64,000 nucleotides of DNA from JBJHDF01 sp050486405 (GTDB lineage: Bacteria; Pseudomonadota; Gammaproteobacteria; Pseudomonadales; Cellvibrionaceae). Shown here one piece after another: positions 40,035-48,387 of this stretch. Every line of letters begins with the position of its first letter. Within the stretch, counting starts at the first letter, position 1. Under the pieces are notes generated by a model that ran no database searches, was not told where the DNA came from, and was given only the letters and a program-made list of their open reading frames with translations. The position numbers were made by a program, and so were the translations under genes. Location of the stretch: assembly GCA_050486405.1 (NCBI GenBank), contig JBJHDF010000003.1:1-64000 (forward strand). Direction: 5' to 3'.

Positions 40035-40332
40035 TCCGATCCCACTGCACTTGCCGCGTTCCAGCCCCGACAAGGGGCCTGCGTTTGCAGGGGTACATGT
40101 TCAGCAAAGTCCACACACAAAGAAGGTCCGCCTCAACAGCGAACAGGCAGAAAAATTCGGGGACTACACTCGACTGAGCTGAGCTGGTCTGAAACCCTGG
40201 TTTCGTAACGGAAAGTGTAATTAGTTATCGTAGTTCGAATACCGCTACGAACCACTCCCTCCCACTAAAGTGGGTCCTTGTATTCGAGAAATCCAAGGCC
40301 GCAGCACACCGGACCAATGTTGATTTCAGCGT
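40035..40332 (-). promoter_or_regulatory. Predicted ~300-nt structured 5' leader of the giant gene
   Basis: From the predicted start near 40332 to the ATG at 40034 there is no gene. The stretch contains several inverted repeats: CCCACT-AGTGGG at 40261-40274, TCGTAG...CTACGA at 40228-40250, GAAACC..GGTTTC at 40191-40204, and two abutting hairpins just before the coding region (CCTGC...GCAGG at 40078-40091 and GCCCC...GGGGC at 40064-40078). I compared it with the c-di-GMP-I riboswitch pattern and found no match. It may be a regulatory leader, or the TCGTAG pair may be an operator. Confidence 0.4.
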
Positions 40333-40338
40333 TGAGTA

Positions 40339-40367
40339 ATCATAATCAAAAGAGAACTGCGTCACAA
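40339..40367 (-). promoter_or_regulatory. Candidate sigma70 promoter of the giant-gene operon
   Basis: Read on the minus strand: -35 TTGTGA (40367-40362), 17-base spacer, -10 TATGAT (40344-40339). It lies in the 384-base gap between the glycosyltransferase stop and the giant ATG and is the best promoter-like pair I found there. Confidence 0.5.
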
Positions 40368-40418
40368 CCCCAGACTGCCAGCCTAGCTATATCATTTGGT
40401 TATAAAGCCCATTGGACA

Positions 40419-41609
40419 CTAGGCGATCAGCGCCTCTACCCCATCTGCCACGCAGACAATGGGGTCTTCCGGTGCCAGAGCATGGTAGTCGTGAGCCACC
40501 ACCCGTGAGCGCTCATAGTATGATGGTTCATTTAACAAACGGTTAACGAGGGCTACAACCGATTCCGGCGTCTGGTCTCTGCGCAACCCTAGGCCCACCC
40601 CTAAGGATTCCGTACACAAGGTGTTATGTATCTGCTCCGGCTGGGTCGGCATCAACAACAAAGGACAGCCGTTATACAGCGCCGTGGATATCATGCCCAT
40701 GCCAGCATGACAGATCACCAGATCGGCCTGACTCAGTGCGCCCTGCAGATCCAAGGGCTGATCACATATAATCAATCTTTCACTGCTGAAGCGCTGCAGT
40801 TTGGTCGCACCTTCGCCCGATAGAAAACACACAACGTCGTACCCGCCTGCACTCAGTCCTTCCAGCACAGTGGTAACCTGAGGCTTGTCCGCCTTTAGAT
40901 AAGCGAAAATTCGCTTGGTGGCCCCAGGGCGCCAACATGGAGCGGGTAAACCCCCGGAATTGATAACGGGCGCAAGATAATGAGCCGAAGCACGGTGGCG
41001 GCGATACAGGTCGTATGCCGGTAAGTGGGTCATGAAATGAACATTTGCCCCCAGCAGATCTCCGAGACAACGACAGTCATTTACTTTGGACGACGAAATT
41101 ACCGAACGTACAACTTTTAGAACCCGCTCCTCCGAAACCCTACCCTCGGCAAACTCCGTCCCCGACCAATAACACATGTCAATAGGAGAACATCCGGGTT
41201 CCGGGTGATAGTATCCGCACCCAAAAAGCAACTGCGGATGATTCCTGTCGAGGCAAGCCAACTGCGCTGTAGGTGCGTAGTCAAACACTACGACATCCGG
41301 TTCCTCCACCGCCAAAAGCGACTGCCAACCCTGCACAAGAGGCAGCAAATGCTGTGGGTCGTCATACCCGCAGTGCAAGAGGATATCGGCATAGCTGCGG
41401 GTGGGTCCGGGAACATCCCGGGAAAAATTTATCGGCGCCTGAAAAACCTTCGCTTCGCCAGGGCTCAAAAACTGGTAGACACTGGCAAGATTTTTCGCCA
41501 CCAAAGAACACTGGTGCCCTCGCCGTTTCAACTCCTTCAACAACGGCACCAACTTGCCTACATGACCCAGGTAATTCCCAAATTCCCAGGCGAGCATTAT
41601 TTTTGCCAC
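40419..41609 (-). CDS. GT1-family (UGT-like) glycosyltransferase
   Basis: This 396-residue protein has a GT-B layout. The N terminus AKIMLAWEFGNYLGHVGKLVPLL matches the usual start of bacterial GT1 proteins (long sequence split: AKIMLAWEFG, then LGHVGKLVPLL). The C-terminal donor-binding part carries DLVICHAGMGMISTALYNG and PLLLMPTQPEQIHN, the position of the UDP-sugar binding motif. I place the start at the GTG at 41609, because GGTGGA lies six to seven bases upstream and the family begins at this point; an upstream in-frame GTG at 41621 is possible. The preceding lipoprotein gene ends 18 bases before the start, so the two are probably co-transcribed. Acceptor and sugar are not readable from sequence; modification of the adjacent surface protein is speculation. 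Confidence 0.85.
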   Translation of the reverse strand: MAKIMLAWEFGNYLGHVGKLVPLLKELKRRGHQCSLVAKNLASVYQFLSPGEAKVFQAPINFSRDVPGPTRSYADILLHCGYDDPQHLLPLVQGWQSLLAVEEPDVVVFDYAPTAQLACLDRNHPQLLFGCGYYHPEPGCSPIDMCYWSGTEFAEGRVSEERVLKVVRSVISSSKVNDCRCLGDLLGANVHFMTHLPAYDLYRRHRASAHYLAPVINSGGLPAPCWRPGATKRIFAYLKADKPQVTTVLEGLSAGGYDVVCFLSGEGATKLQRFSSERLIICDQPLDLQGALSQADLVICHAGMGMISTALYNGCPLLLMPTQPEQIHNTLCTESLGVGLGLRRDQTPESVVALVNRLLNEPSYYERSRVVAHDYHALAPEDPIVCVADGVEALIA

Positions 41610-41627
41610 AAATGGGTCCACCGGGGT

Positions 41628-43148
41628 CTAAAATTGGCCTCGCACGAGACGCACATAGTGATGATTGCCGCGAATGCTGTCGTGCACAACTCCGCTGCCA
41701 AAATCCACCACCCAGGCCGCTTGAGCGTAGTCAACAAACGGCGAGGAGGACCAATAGCGACTGGGTTGTGCATCGGGAAAAGGCTTAGCATCAAGGGTCG
41801 GAATGCCGCACGGAAGACCAACCAAAGATGCCAACTCATTGACGTTGGGTAGCCGCCATCCGACGCGGTACGCCTCTCCCAGTTCGTCCGGCGAAAAGGC
41901 GGAAACGTCGGCGGACAGCGCTTCTTCCCAGGTCATGGCCTGCGCATCGCCCTGACACTGACCGCCAGACCACACTTGTCCAAGACTGCACCGCGTCCAT
42001 GTCAATCCCGTAACTTCGTCAACAAGCCGGTCATCTTCGAGCCGGTATTTCAGGCTTGGGCACACAATCTCGCCCGCCTCCTGGCCACGAACCAGACGCA
42101 CCCGATGAGCACTATCCTTGCCTTGTACGTAACTGTGACCATAGTCCAACCCCACCGTCCAGGCCAGACTGGCATCACTGAACTCGTCACTGGCCCAGTA
42201 CCAGCCTATCGTTGTCGAAGGGAAGTAAGTGGAATCCAAAGCTGGTCCGCTCCGCCCGGCATGGGCAATGGACAGCAATTCCGATCGGGATGGCAATCTC
42301 CAATCGTGGTGTCCACACAACCCTTGGGCATTGACAGCCTGCACATAGGAGGCGGTGTCACAATCGGAACCAAAACATTCCCCACCATTTGCCGCTCCCT
42401 CCCAGTCCACTTCAGGCTCATCCGTATACCAACTGTAGGTGTGGCCTCCGTCCCGCAACCCCTGGTCGTTATCTTTCACTTCCCACCAAAGGCCGGTGTG
42501 ATTGTCCTGCACACATGACCAAGCCTGCGCATAGGATTCCAGAGTTTCGCCTTGAGAGCCGATTCTACTCAGGTCGAATCCAGCAGAACCCGCACCTGCT
42601 TTGTCCAACAACCCCGCATGCGCCAGAGCATCGCGCCCCCTGGCTCCATCCTGACCGAACAGACCAGTAGTCTCGCAGGAGACCAACTCGCCATCGATAT
42701 CAACACAATCGCTGATCCCGGTATCGTTGAGACCCAAGACAGGCGTCGCCCAAGGGCTTTGCCTGGCTTCTCCCAACCTATCACCGCTTACCGCAGCGAC
42801 GGTAATCCGGTGAGCAACGCCGTTCTCCAGCCCCGAGAGGCGATAGGGAGACTTGGCAGCGATTATCGCCCAGGCAGCCTCCGACGACTGCCCATTGCCG
42901 TCGGTTTCTACCGACAACCGGTAATTGTCAGCCCCGGGTACGGACGACCAATGCAACAACAAGTGTGCATCGCCAATATCGACACGAAGATGGACCGGTG
43001 CCGACAACGGACCAGGGGGTTGGTAGTCCTCCTTCTCTGCATCCGACGCAAGATCCCGCCCACAGCCTGCAAGCAACAACAAACTGCACAACATCAGCCA
43101 CGAAAACAGGCGCTGCGTCCCTAAAAAACCCTTTTCTGCACTCATCAT
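41628..43148 (-). CDS. Lipoprotein with fibronectin-like region and two Lcl-type (DUF1566) domains
   Basis: The protein has 506 residues. A lipoprotein signal ends LLLLAGC (Cys29). A fibronectin type III-like segment follows (LHWSSVPGADNYRLSVET, residues about 65-140), then two DUF1566/Lcl C-terminal-like domains. The first (about 215-360) has DWRLPSRSELLSI and YWASDEFSDASLAWTV; the second (about 370-506) has TGLTWTRCSLG, GWRLPNVNELASL, YWSSSPFVDYAQAAWVV and HYVRLVRG. The Lcl domain is named after a Legionella collagen-like adhesin that binds host glycans, so an outer-membrane adhesion role is reasonable. The start chosen is ATG 43148, with GGAGA nine bases upstream; further in-frame ATGs lie upstream. 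It sits 108 bases after aroC and just before the glycosyltransferase. Confidence 0.88.
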   Translation of the reverse strand: MMSAEKGFLGTQRLFSWLMLCSLLLLAGCGRDLASDAEKEDYQPPGPLSAPVHLRVDIGDAHLLLHWSSVPGADNYRLSVETDGNGQSSEAAWAIIAAKSPYRLSGLENGVAHRITVAAVSGDRLGEARQSPWATPVLGLNDTGISDCVDIDGELVSCETTGLFGQDGARGRDALAHAGLLDKAGAGSAGFDLSRIGSQGETLESYAQAWSCVQDNHTGLWWEVKDNDQGLRDGGHTYSWYTDEPEVDWEGAANGGECFGSDCDTASYVQAVNAQGLCGHHDWRLPSRSELLSIAHAGRSGPALDSTYFPSTTIGWYWASDEFSDASLAWTVGLDYGHSYVQGKDSAHRVRLVRGQEAGEIVCPSLKYRLEDDRLVDEVTGLTWTRCSLGQVWSGGQCQGDAQAMTWEEALSADVSAFSPDELGEAYRVGWRLPNVNELASLVGLPCGIPTLDAKPFPDAQPSRYWSSSPFVDYAQAAWVVDFGSGVVHDSIRGNHHYVRLVRGQF

Positions 43149-43256
43149 AGTTCTCATTCTCCGTTGAACCATAGTGAACACTCAACACGCCCGATTCTAC
43201 ACATAGCACAATGTCAGGCCGCCCGCCGAGTACTCATCAAACTCCACCACCCCATG

Positions 43257-44354
43257 CTACAACACCGGCGCCGGAGGCCGCACATCACCATTCTGCCCAC
43301 GGTGGCGCAGCAGATGATCCATCAGCGTCAACGCCAGCATGGCCTCGGCGATGGGCGTGGCGCGGATGCCGACGCAGGGGTCGTGGCGACCCTTGGTGAC
43401 CACTTCCACGGGCTGGCCGTGAATGTCGATACTGCGGCCGGGAATGCGCAGGCTTGAGGTGGGTTTCAGGGCCAGATGGGCGATGATGTCCTGGCCGGTG
43501 GAGATGCCACCGAGAACGCCACCGGCGTGATTGGAGAGAAAGCCCTCGGGGGTGATCTCGTCCCGGTGCTCAGTGCCTTTTTGCGCCACGGACGCGAAAC
43601 CGGCGCCGATCTCCACGCCTTTTACCGCATTGATGCTCATCAGCGCGTGCGCGATATCCGCATCCAGCCGGTCGAACACCGGCTCACCCAGACCCACCGG
43701 CAGGTTGCTGGCCACCACGGTGATTCGGGCGCCGATGGAGTTGCCCTCCTTGGTGAGCGCCTGCATATATTCTTCCATGACCGGCACCTTGTCCGGGTCC
43801 GGGCAGAAAAACGGATTCTGTTCCACCTGAGTCCAGTCCACCTGGTCGAGGGGCATGTCGACAACAATGGGGCCCAACTGGGAGAGGTAACCGCGCACTT
43901 CCACGCCCGCGTGTTCGCGCAGGTATTTTTTGGCGATGGCACCGGCGGCCACCCGCATGGCGGTTTCCCGGGCGGAAGCGCGGCCGCCGCCGCGATAGTC
44001 GCGAATGCCGTATTTCTGCAGGTAGGTGTAGTCGGCGTGAGCGGGACGAAACTGGTTTTTGATTTCGCCGTAATCCTTGGAGCGCTGGTCGGTGTTTTCG
44101 ATCAGCAGGCCGATGGGCGTACCCGTGGTCTTGCCCTCGAAGACGCCGGAGAGAATTTTCACCGCGTCGTCTTCGCGCCGCTGGGTGGTGTAGCGGGACT
44201 GGCCGGGCTTGCGCCGGTCGAGGTCACGCTGCAGGTCCTCCTCGCTCAGTTCCATGCCCGGCGGGCAGCCGTCAACGATGCAGCCCAGCGCGGGGCCGTG
44301 GCTTTCGCCGAAGCTGGTGACGGTGAACAGTTTGCCGAAGGTGTTGCCGGACAT
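43257..44354 (-). CDS. aroC: Chorismate synthase
   Basis: This 365-residue enzyme converts 5-enolpyruvylshikimate-3-phosphate to chorismate with reduced FMN, the last shared step of aromatic amino acid synthesis, in the cytoplasm. Full length for the family, with signature motifs [18 protein letters not shown] at residues 15-32, [25 protein letters not shown] and [12 protein letters not shown]. The ATG at 44354 gives the standard N terminus [19 protein letters not shown]. It lies downstream of prmB in the same direction, a common gammaproteobacterial arrangement, but a large hairpin separates the two genes. Confidence 0.98.
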   Translation of the reverse strand: MSGNTFGKLFTVTSFGESHGPALGCIVDGCPPGMELSEEDLQRDLDRRKPGQSRYTTQRREDDAVKILSGVFEGKTTGTPIGLLIENTDQRSKDYGEIKNQFRPAHADYTYLQKYGIRDYRGGGRASARETAMRVAAGAIAKKYLREHAGVEVRGYLSQLGPIVVDMPLDQVDWTQVEQNPFFCPDPDKVPVMEEYMQALTKEGNSIGARITVVASNLPVGLGEPVFDRLDADIAHALMSINAVKGVEIGAGFASVAQKGTEHRDEITPEGFLSNHAGGVLGGISTGQDIIAHLALKPTSSLRIPGRSIDIHGQPVEVVTKGRHDPCVGIRATPIAEAMLALTLMDHLLRHRGQNGDVRPPAPVL

Positions 44355-44442
44355 GGGAGGCTCTCTGGGTAAATGAGGGGATTATACGGCAGTGGGGGGG
44401 ATTGCCCAACAAGCCCTCATCACTCCCTCCCCCTACTCCTCC

Positions 44443-44478
44443 CCCTCTCCCCCTCCTCTATGGAGGAGGGGGAGAGGG
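44443..44478 (-). terminator. 16-bp perfect hairpin between prmB and aroC
   Basis: The arms CCCTCTCCCCCTCCTC (44443-44458) and GAGGAGGGGGAGAGGG (44463-44478) are perfectly complementary around a TATG loop. The element starts three bases past the prmB stop. One strand is almost all pyrimidine, and an imperfect extension (CTCCCTCCCCCTACTCC) lies on the aroC side. There is no T-run, so it may be a rho-independent-like barrier, an mRNA 3' stabiliser or a copy of a dispersed palindromic repeat. Confidence 0.6.
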
Positions 44479-44481
44479 AGC

Positions 44482-45390
44482 TTAGTGTTTTTGGGTGGTG
44501 GTGTCTTTAAGGTCCTGGGCGTTGAGGAGGAAAACGCCGTGGCCGCCCTGTTCGAACTCCAGCCAGGTAAACGGCAACTGCGGGTAGGCTTGTGACAGCG
44601 CTTCGGCGCTGTTGCCCACTTCCACAATCAACACACCTTGGTCGCTCAGGTGGGCGGCGGCTTCGCTGAGCAGACGGCGGGTGAAGTCCAGTCCATCGTC
44701 GCCCGAGGCCAGGCCAATGGCCGGTTCGGCGTGGTACTCGGCCGGCATGGCGGCCAGATCCCGGGCGTCCACGTAAGGTGGGTTGCTGACGATCAGGTCG
44801 TAGACCTGTCCCTGCAGGCCGGCAAAGAGGTCGGAGGAATGGGCGCGCACCCGGTCGCCGAGACCGTGCTCCCCGATATTGTGCCGGGCCACCGCCAGCG
44901 CATCCTCGGAGATGTCGCTCAGGTCCACCCGGGCGTCCGGGAAGGCGTAGGCGCAGGCGATGCCGATACAGCCGCTGCCGGTGCACAGGTCGAGAATGCG
45001 CCGGGGCGGTTCCGGCAGCCAGGGCTCGAATCCCTGCTGAATCAGTTCCGCCAGGGGCGACCGGGGCACCAGCACCCGCTTGTCCACCACAAAGCGCAGA
45101 CCGGCGAACCAGGCTTCGCCGGTCAGATAGGCGGCGGGCACGCGCCGTTCCAGGCGCGCCTGCAGCAAAGCCAGCACCTGCTCCCCCTCCTCGGGGGTGA
45201 GTCGGGCATCCAGCAGATGGGGGTTGCGGTACTGATCGGACAGGTGGATGGCGTGCAGCACCAGTTGCGCGGCTTCGTCCCAGGCGTTGTCGGTGCCGTG
45301 GCCGAAATACAGCCCGGCCTGGGCAAAGCGGCTGGCGCCCCAGCGGATATAGTCCCGCACGGTTTTGAACGGGTGGACGGGTGAACTCAC
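44482..45390 (-). CDS. prmB: 50S ribosomal protein L3 N5-glutamine methyltransferase
   Basis: This 302-residue AdoMet-dependent enzyme methylates a glutamine side chain of ribosomal protein L3. Motifs: [14 protein letters not shown] (AdoMet binding, about residues 136-149) and [12 protein letters not shown] (NPPY catalytic motif, about 205-216). The N-terminal helical domain ([40 protein letters not shown]) distinguishes PrmB from PrmC. The start is GTG at 45390, with an AGGAG site about ten bases upstream. The divergent folE starts 132 bases away. Confidence 0.95.
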   Translation of the reverse strand: MSSPVHPFKTVRDYIRWGASRFAQAGLYFGHGTDNAWDEAAQLVLHAIHLSDQYRNPHLLDARLTPEEGEQVLALLQARLERRVPAAYLTGEAWFAGLRFVVDKRVLVPRSPLAELIQQGFEPWLPEPPRRILDLCTGSGCIGIACAYAFPDARVDLSDISEDALAVARHNIGEHGLGDRVRAHSSDLFAGLQGQVYDLIVSNPPYVDARDLAAMPAEYHAEPAIGLASGDDGLDFTRRLLSEAAAHLSDQGVLIVEVGNSAEALSQAYPQLPFTWLEFEQGGHGVFLLNAQDLKDTTTQKH

Positions 45391-45522
45391 GAGTTGATTT
45401 CTCCTGTTGGTTGCGCGGCCGGCGCGGCTGATCCGGCGCAGTCACAAAGTCGTAAAAAATGCTTTACCGGGCCAAACTGTTGGCGTAGGGTATCCACCCC
45501 CCCAAGGGCGAGCTAACCTGAA

Positions 45523-46062
45523 ATGAAAGAACACTTTGCCAATATTATCAGCGCTATCGGCGAGGATTTGAACCGGCCCGGCCTGGTGGAAACGCCGGAC
45601 CGCGCCGCCCGCGCCTTCGAATTTCTCACCCAGGGCTATCAATTGACCCTCGATGAAGTGGTCAACGGCGCCCTCTTCCCGTCCGACTCCAGCGAAATGA
45701 TCATGGTGAAGGATATCGAGCTCTACTCCCTGTGCGAACATCATATGCTGCCATTTATCGGCAAGGCCCATGTGGCCTATATTCCCACCGGCAAGGTGCT
45801 GGGGCTGTCCAAGGTGGCGCGCATCGTCGACATGTATGCCCGCCGGCTGCAGATCCAGGAGCAACTGACGGTGCAGATTGCTCAGTCCGTGCAGTCCATT
45901 ACCGGCGCCTCCGGCGTGGGTGTGATCATCGAAGCCAAACACATGTGCATGATGATGCGCGGTGTGGAAAAGCAGAATTCCACCATGAAAACTTCGGCCA
46001 TGCTGGGCAGCTTTCGCAGCAATCAGGCCACGCGCATGGAGTTTCTGTCGCTGCTGAAGTGA
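45523..46062 (+). CDS. folE: GTP cyclohydrolase I
   Basis: This 179-residue enzyme opens GTP to 7,8-dihydroneopterin triphosphate, the first committed step of folate synthesis. The zinc ligands are visible in [19 protein letters not shown] (Cys and His) and in the C-terminal [20 protein letters not shown] (Cys); [17 protein letters not shown] matches the family N terminus. The length corresponds to the compact bacterial form. It stands alone on the plus strand between the convergent DUF4892 gene and divergent prmB. Confidence 0.97.
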   Translation: MKEHFANIISAIGEDLNRPGLVETPDRAARAFEFLTQGYQLTLDEVVNGALFPSDSSEMIMVKDIELYSLCEHHMLPFIGKAHVAYIPTGKVLGLSKVARIVDMYARRLQIQEQLTVQIAQSVQSITGASGVGVIIEAKHMCMMMRGVEKQNSTMKTSAMLGSFRSNQATRMEFLSLLK

Positions 46063-46080
46063 TACGGCGCTAAGGCAACC

Positions 46081-47007
46081 TCAGGGCGCGGGCAGCAACA
46101 CCACTTCAATGCGGGCACTGCGATCGCCCCGCCCCGCCGGGGCCAGACTGCCCAGGCCGTAAACCTCCAGACGATCCTCGGCAATGCCCCGCGCCAGCAG
46201 CTCATCGCGCAGATGCTCGGCGTAGCCGGTGGCGTTCTCGCGCTGCCGGGCCAGATCCGCGGCACCGTAATCGTGGCCCACCAGGGCGAGGCGCCAATCC
46301 GGGCGCCTTTGCAGTAACTCCACCAGCGCAGCCAACGGCGCGGCGCGCAACGACAGCTCGCGCTCACGCTCGGTGCCGCTCACGGAGAAACCGGGCAGCA
46401 CCAGGTAACCGTCGCGTTCCAGCGCGTTCACCCACGTCTGGGCGGAAACATCCACCGGCGCCTCGGCCTGATCGGCGCGCAGCACCTCCACCTGCATAAA
46501 GACCCGCCGATTGCCGCGCATCACTGCATACAGCGAGACATACCAGGTGTACTCGTCTACCCCGGTGACTTCATAGGCGCCATAGTACTGGTGTTGGTCC
46601 AGACCGTAGAGCTGCAGCACACCGAAATGATTGTTCGCCCAGCTATTGCTGGTGCCGCAGTCCCGCCCCTGGCAGCTGTAGAGTTCCCGCAGGGTATGGC
46701 GCTCCAGTTGTCGGCGGTAGAAGCGGTAGCCATCGCTGGCGCTCTGGTTGGGGGGCAACTCCAGGGTTTTGCGCTGCAACTGCCCGGACAGCCGTCGCTC
46801 CCGGGTAATGCGCCAGAGGCCGTCGATGCGCTGGTAGTTGCCCAGTGCCAGTACATAGTTGTCCCGCTGCGCCTGCTCCTCCACCACCACCCGGGCATTG
46901 GGGAAATTCTCCAGAGTCAGGGCACTGGCAAACGCGGGCAGCAGAACCAGAACCGCGCCCGCTGCCAAGTGGTAAAGTCGATGCAATAGGAAAACCCGTG
47001 CGTCCAT
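46081..47007 (-). CDS. DUF4892 domain protein with OmpA-like C terminus, exported
   Basis: This 308-residue protein starts with a signal peptide (AAGAVLVLLPAFASA). The central DUF4892-like region includes DNYVLALGNYQRIDGLW, RELYSCQGRDCGTSN and NNHFGVLQLYGLDQHQYYGAY, with a Cys pair likely to form a disulfide. The C-terminal ~110 residues resemble an OmpA-type fold (DWRLALVGHDYGAADLARQR, ENATGYAEHLRDELLARGI, RLEVYGLGSLAP), which in relatives contacts peptidoglycan. Function is not known. The ATG at 47007 (GAGG five bases upstream) is preferred to the GTG at 47013. It follows the alpha/beta hydrolase by seven bases and is the last gene of the gpsA operon. Confidence 0.88.
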   Translation of the reverse strand: MDARVFLLHRLYHLAAGAVLVLLPAFASALTLENFPNARVVVEEQAQRDNYVLALGNYQRIDGLWRITRERRLSGQLQRKTLELPPNQSASDGYRFYRRQLERHTLRELYSCQGRDCGTSNSWANNHFGVLQLYGLDQHQYYGAYEVTGVDEYTWYVSLYAVMRGNRRVFMQVEVLRADQAEAPVDVSAQTWVNALERDGYLVLPGFSVSGTERERELSLRAAPLAALVELLQRRPDWRLALVGHDYGAADLARQRENATGYAEHLRDELLARGIAEDRLEVYGLGSLAPAGRGDRSARIEVVLLPAP

Positions 47008-47014
47008 CAACACC

Positions 47015-47884
47015 TCACACCGGATGGTCGGTCAAAAACGCGTTGACCCGTTCGGCCACCGCAGACACCGCACCTTCCATATGCAGATGGTGACCACCGG
47101 GCAACAGCGTCACCTGAATGCCGGGATAACGACCGGCCTCCTCGAGATACCTGGGGTAGCGCTGCCGCAGCCCTTCATCGGCCAGCACCAGACAGGTAGG
47201 CGCGGCGATGCGGCCAACAAAGGCCGCTATCTGCTCCCGGGTCAAGCCAATGGCGGACGGCGCCAACAGCCGGCGATCGGTACACCACTGGTAGCCGCCG
47301 GGCACCTGTTTCAGACCGCGCTCGGTGAGACGGCGGGCGGCGTCGGCGCCCAGTGGGAAGACACCACTTTCCCGGGCTTTGGCTGCCTGCTCGATAGTGG
47401 AATAAGTGGTCTGGGATTTGCCCATCTGGGCACGCACCCCCTCGATGGAGGCGGCCAGTTGCGTGGGCGCGCGCTCGGGGCTGGCGGGCTCCGGAAAGAA
47501 CCCCTCCAGCGCCGCCAAGCGGGCCACCCGATCGGGAAAGGTGCCGGCGGCCAGGGTGGCCACAATGGCGCCCCGGGAGTGCCCCAGCAGGGTGAAACGG
47601 GGCCAACCCAGATGATCGGCAATGGCGAACACTTCCGCCACATCTTCCCAGAGATTGTAGGGTGTGCTACCCGGGCGGTGCTCGCTGTGACCGTGGCCGG
47701 CCATATCCAACGCCAGCAGATGCACCCCGGCCAGACGGGGTGCCAACAGATCAAAGCTGGCGCTGTTGTCCAGCCAGCCATGCAGAGCCAGCACCGGTGG
47801 ATCTCCTTCACGCCCCCATTCGCGGGCGGCGAAGCGCAGCCCGTCCACCTGCAGCAGGCGCTCTACGGGTGCCCTATCTGGCAT
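47015..47884 (-). CDS. Alpha/beta hydrolase
   Basis: This 289-residue cytoplasmic hydrolase has the oxyanion strand LALHGWLDNSASFD and the nucleophile elbow LLGHSRGAI (Ser in GHSRG). A late Asp (LVLADEGLRQ) and a His (LPGGHHLHMEG) complete a plausible triad. The substrate is not evident; esterase or lipase-like relatives share the fold. The frame is open further upstream, but the ATG at 47884 gives a normal N terminus (PDRAPVERLLQVDGL). It overlaps the end of sixA by 11 bases, indicating translational coupling within the gpsA-DUF4389-sixA group. Confidence 0.9.
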   Translation of the reverse strand: MPDRAPVERLLQVDGLRFAAREWGREGDPPVLALHGWLDNSASFDLLAPRLAGVHLLALDMAGHGHSEHRPGSTPYNLWEDVAEVFAIADHLGWPRFTLLGHSRGAIVATLAAGTFPDRVARLAALEGFFPEPASPERAPTQLAASIEGVRAQMGKSQTTYSTIEQAAKARESGVFPLGADAARRLTERGLKQVPGGYQWCTDRRLLAPSAIGLTREQIAAFVGRIAAPTCLVLADEGLRQRYPRYLEEAGRYPGIQVTLLPGGHHLHMEGAVSAVAERVNAFLTDHPV

Positions 47885-48332
47885 GGCGCAACCAGTGCAA
47901 CTGACCCAGCCCCGCCGCCACTGGGTCCGCTTCCATGGCAGCCAGGGAGGATGTGCCCATGGGGTTGGCGCCGGGCTCGGCGCCACACAGGGTATCCACC
48001 AACTGCCCCACCAGAGGCTGGTGGCTGACCAGCAGCAGCGAGGCAATATCGGACAATTCGAGTTGTGCCAACAGGGCATCCACCGAGGCTTCGGGCACCA
48101 GTAATTCAGTGGTGTAAATCTGCATGTCGCCCAGCAACTCACTGACGATCTGGGCAGTCTGTTGGGCGCGCACATAGGGGCTGGCCCAGAGGTGAGTCAC
48201 CTCACCCAGATCGTCCAGGGACTCTCTGATGATGCGGGACACATCGGCGCGCCCGCGATCGGTGAGCTCACGCTGCATATCGGTTTCAGCCCGGTTCTCG
48301 GCCTGGCCATGACGCAGGACAAACAGGTTCAT
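47874..48332 (-). CDS. sixA: Phosphohistidine phosphatase SixA
   Basis: This 152-residue histidine phosphatase has the catalytic LRHGQAE motif at residues 6-12, the downstream SPYVRAQQTAQIV box and the second catalytic His in LLVSHQPLVG. SixA removes phosphate from phosphohistidine, classically on Hpt domains and, in Escherichia coli, on the nitrogen phosphotransferase protein NPr. It lies in a tight minus-strand series after the DUF4389 gene and overlaps the hydrolase. Confidence 0.95.
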   Translation of the reverse strand: MNLFVLRHGQAENRAETDMQRELTDRGRADVSRIIRESLDDLGEVTHLWASPYVRAQQTAQIVSELLGDMQIYTTELLVPEASVDALLAQLELSDIASLLLVSHQPLVGQLVDTLCGAEPGANPMGTSSLAAMEADPVAAGLGQLHWLRHAR

Positions 48333-48387
48333 GCTGCCTCCGCTGATTCACGCCCGGACCTCCGGGCACATAAGCTTGGACCCGCAA

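Noticed and set aside
2328..40034. RTX-type secretion or a known C-terminal anchor
   Set aside because: No GGxGxD nonapeptide repeats, LPXTG, PEP-CTERM, GlyGly-CTERM or beta-barrel domain could be found.
40071..40073. TTG start for the giant gene
   Set aside because: It would add 13 non-conserved residues before the signal peptide and has no ribosome site; the ATG at 40034 has one.
40035..40332. c-di-GMP riboswitch in the leader of the giant gene
   Set aside because: The conserved loop motifs of the GEMM-type aptamer are not present in the right order.
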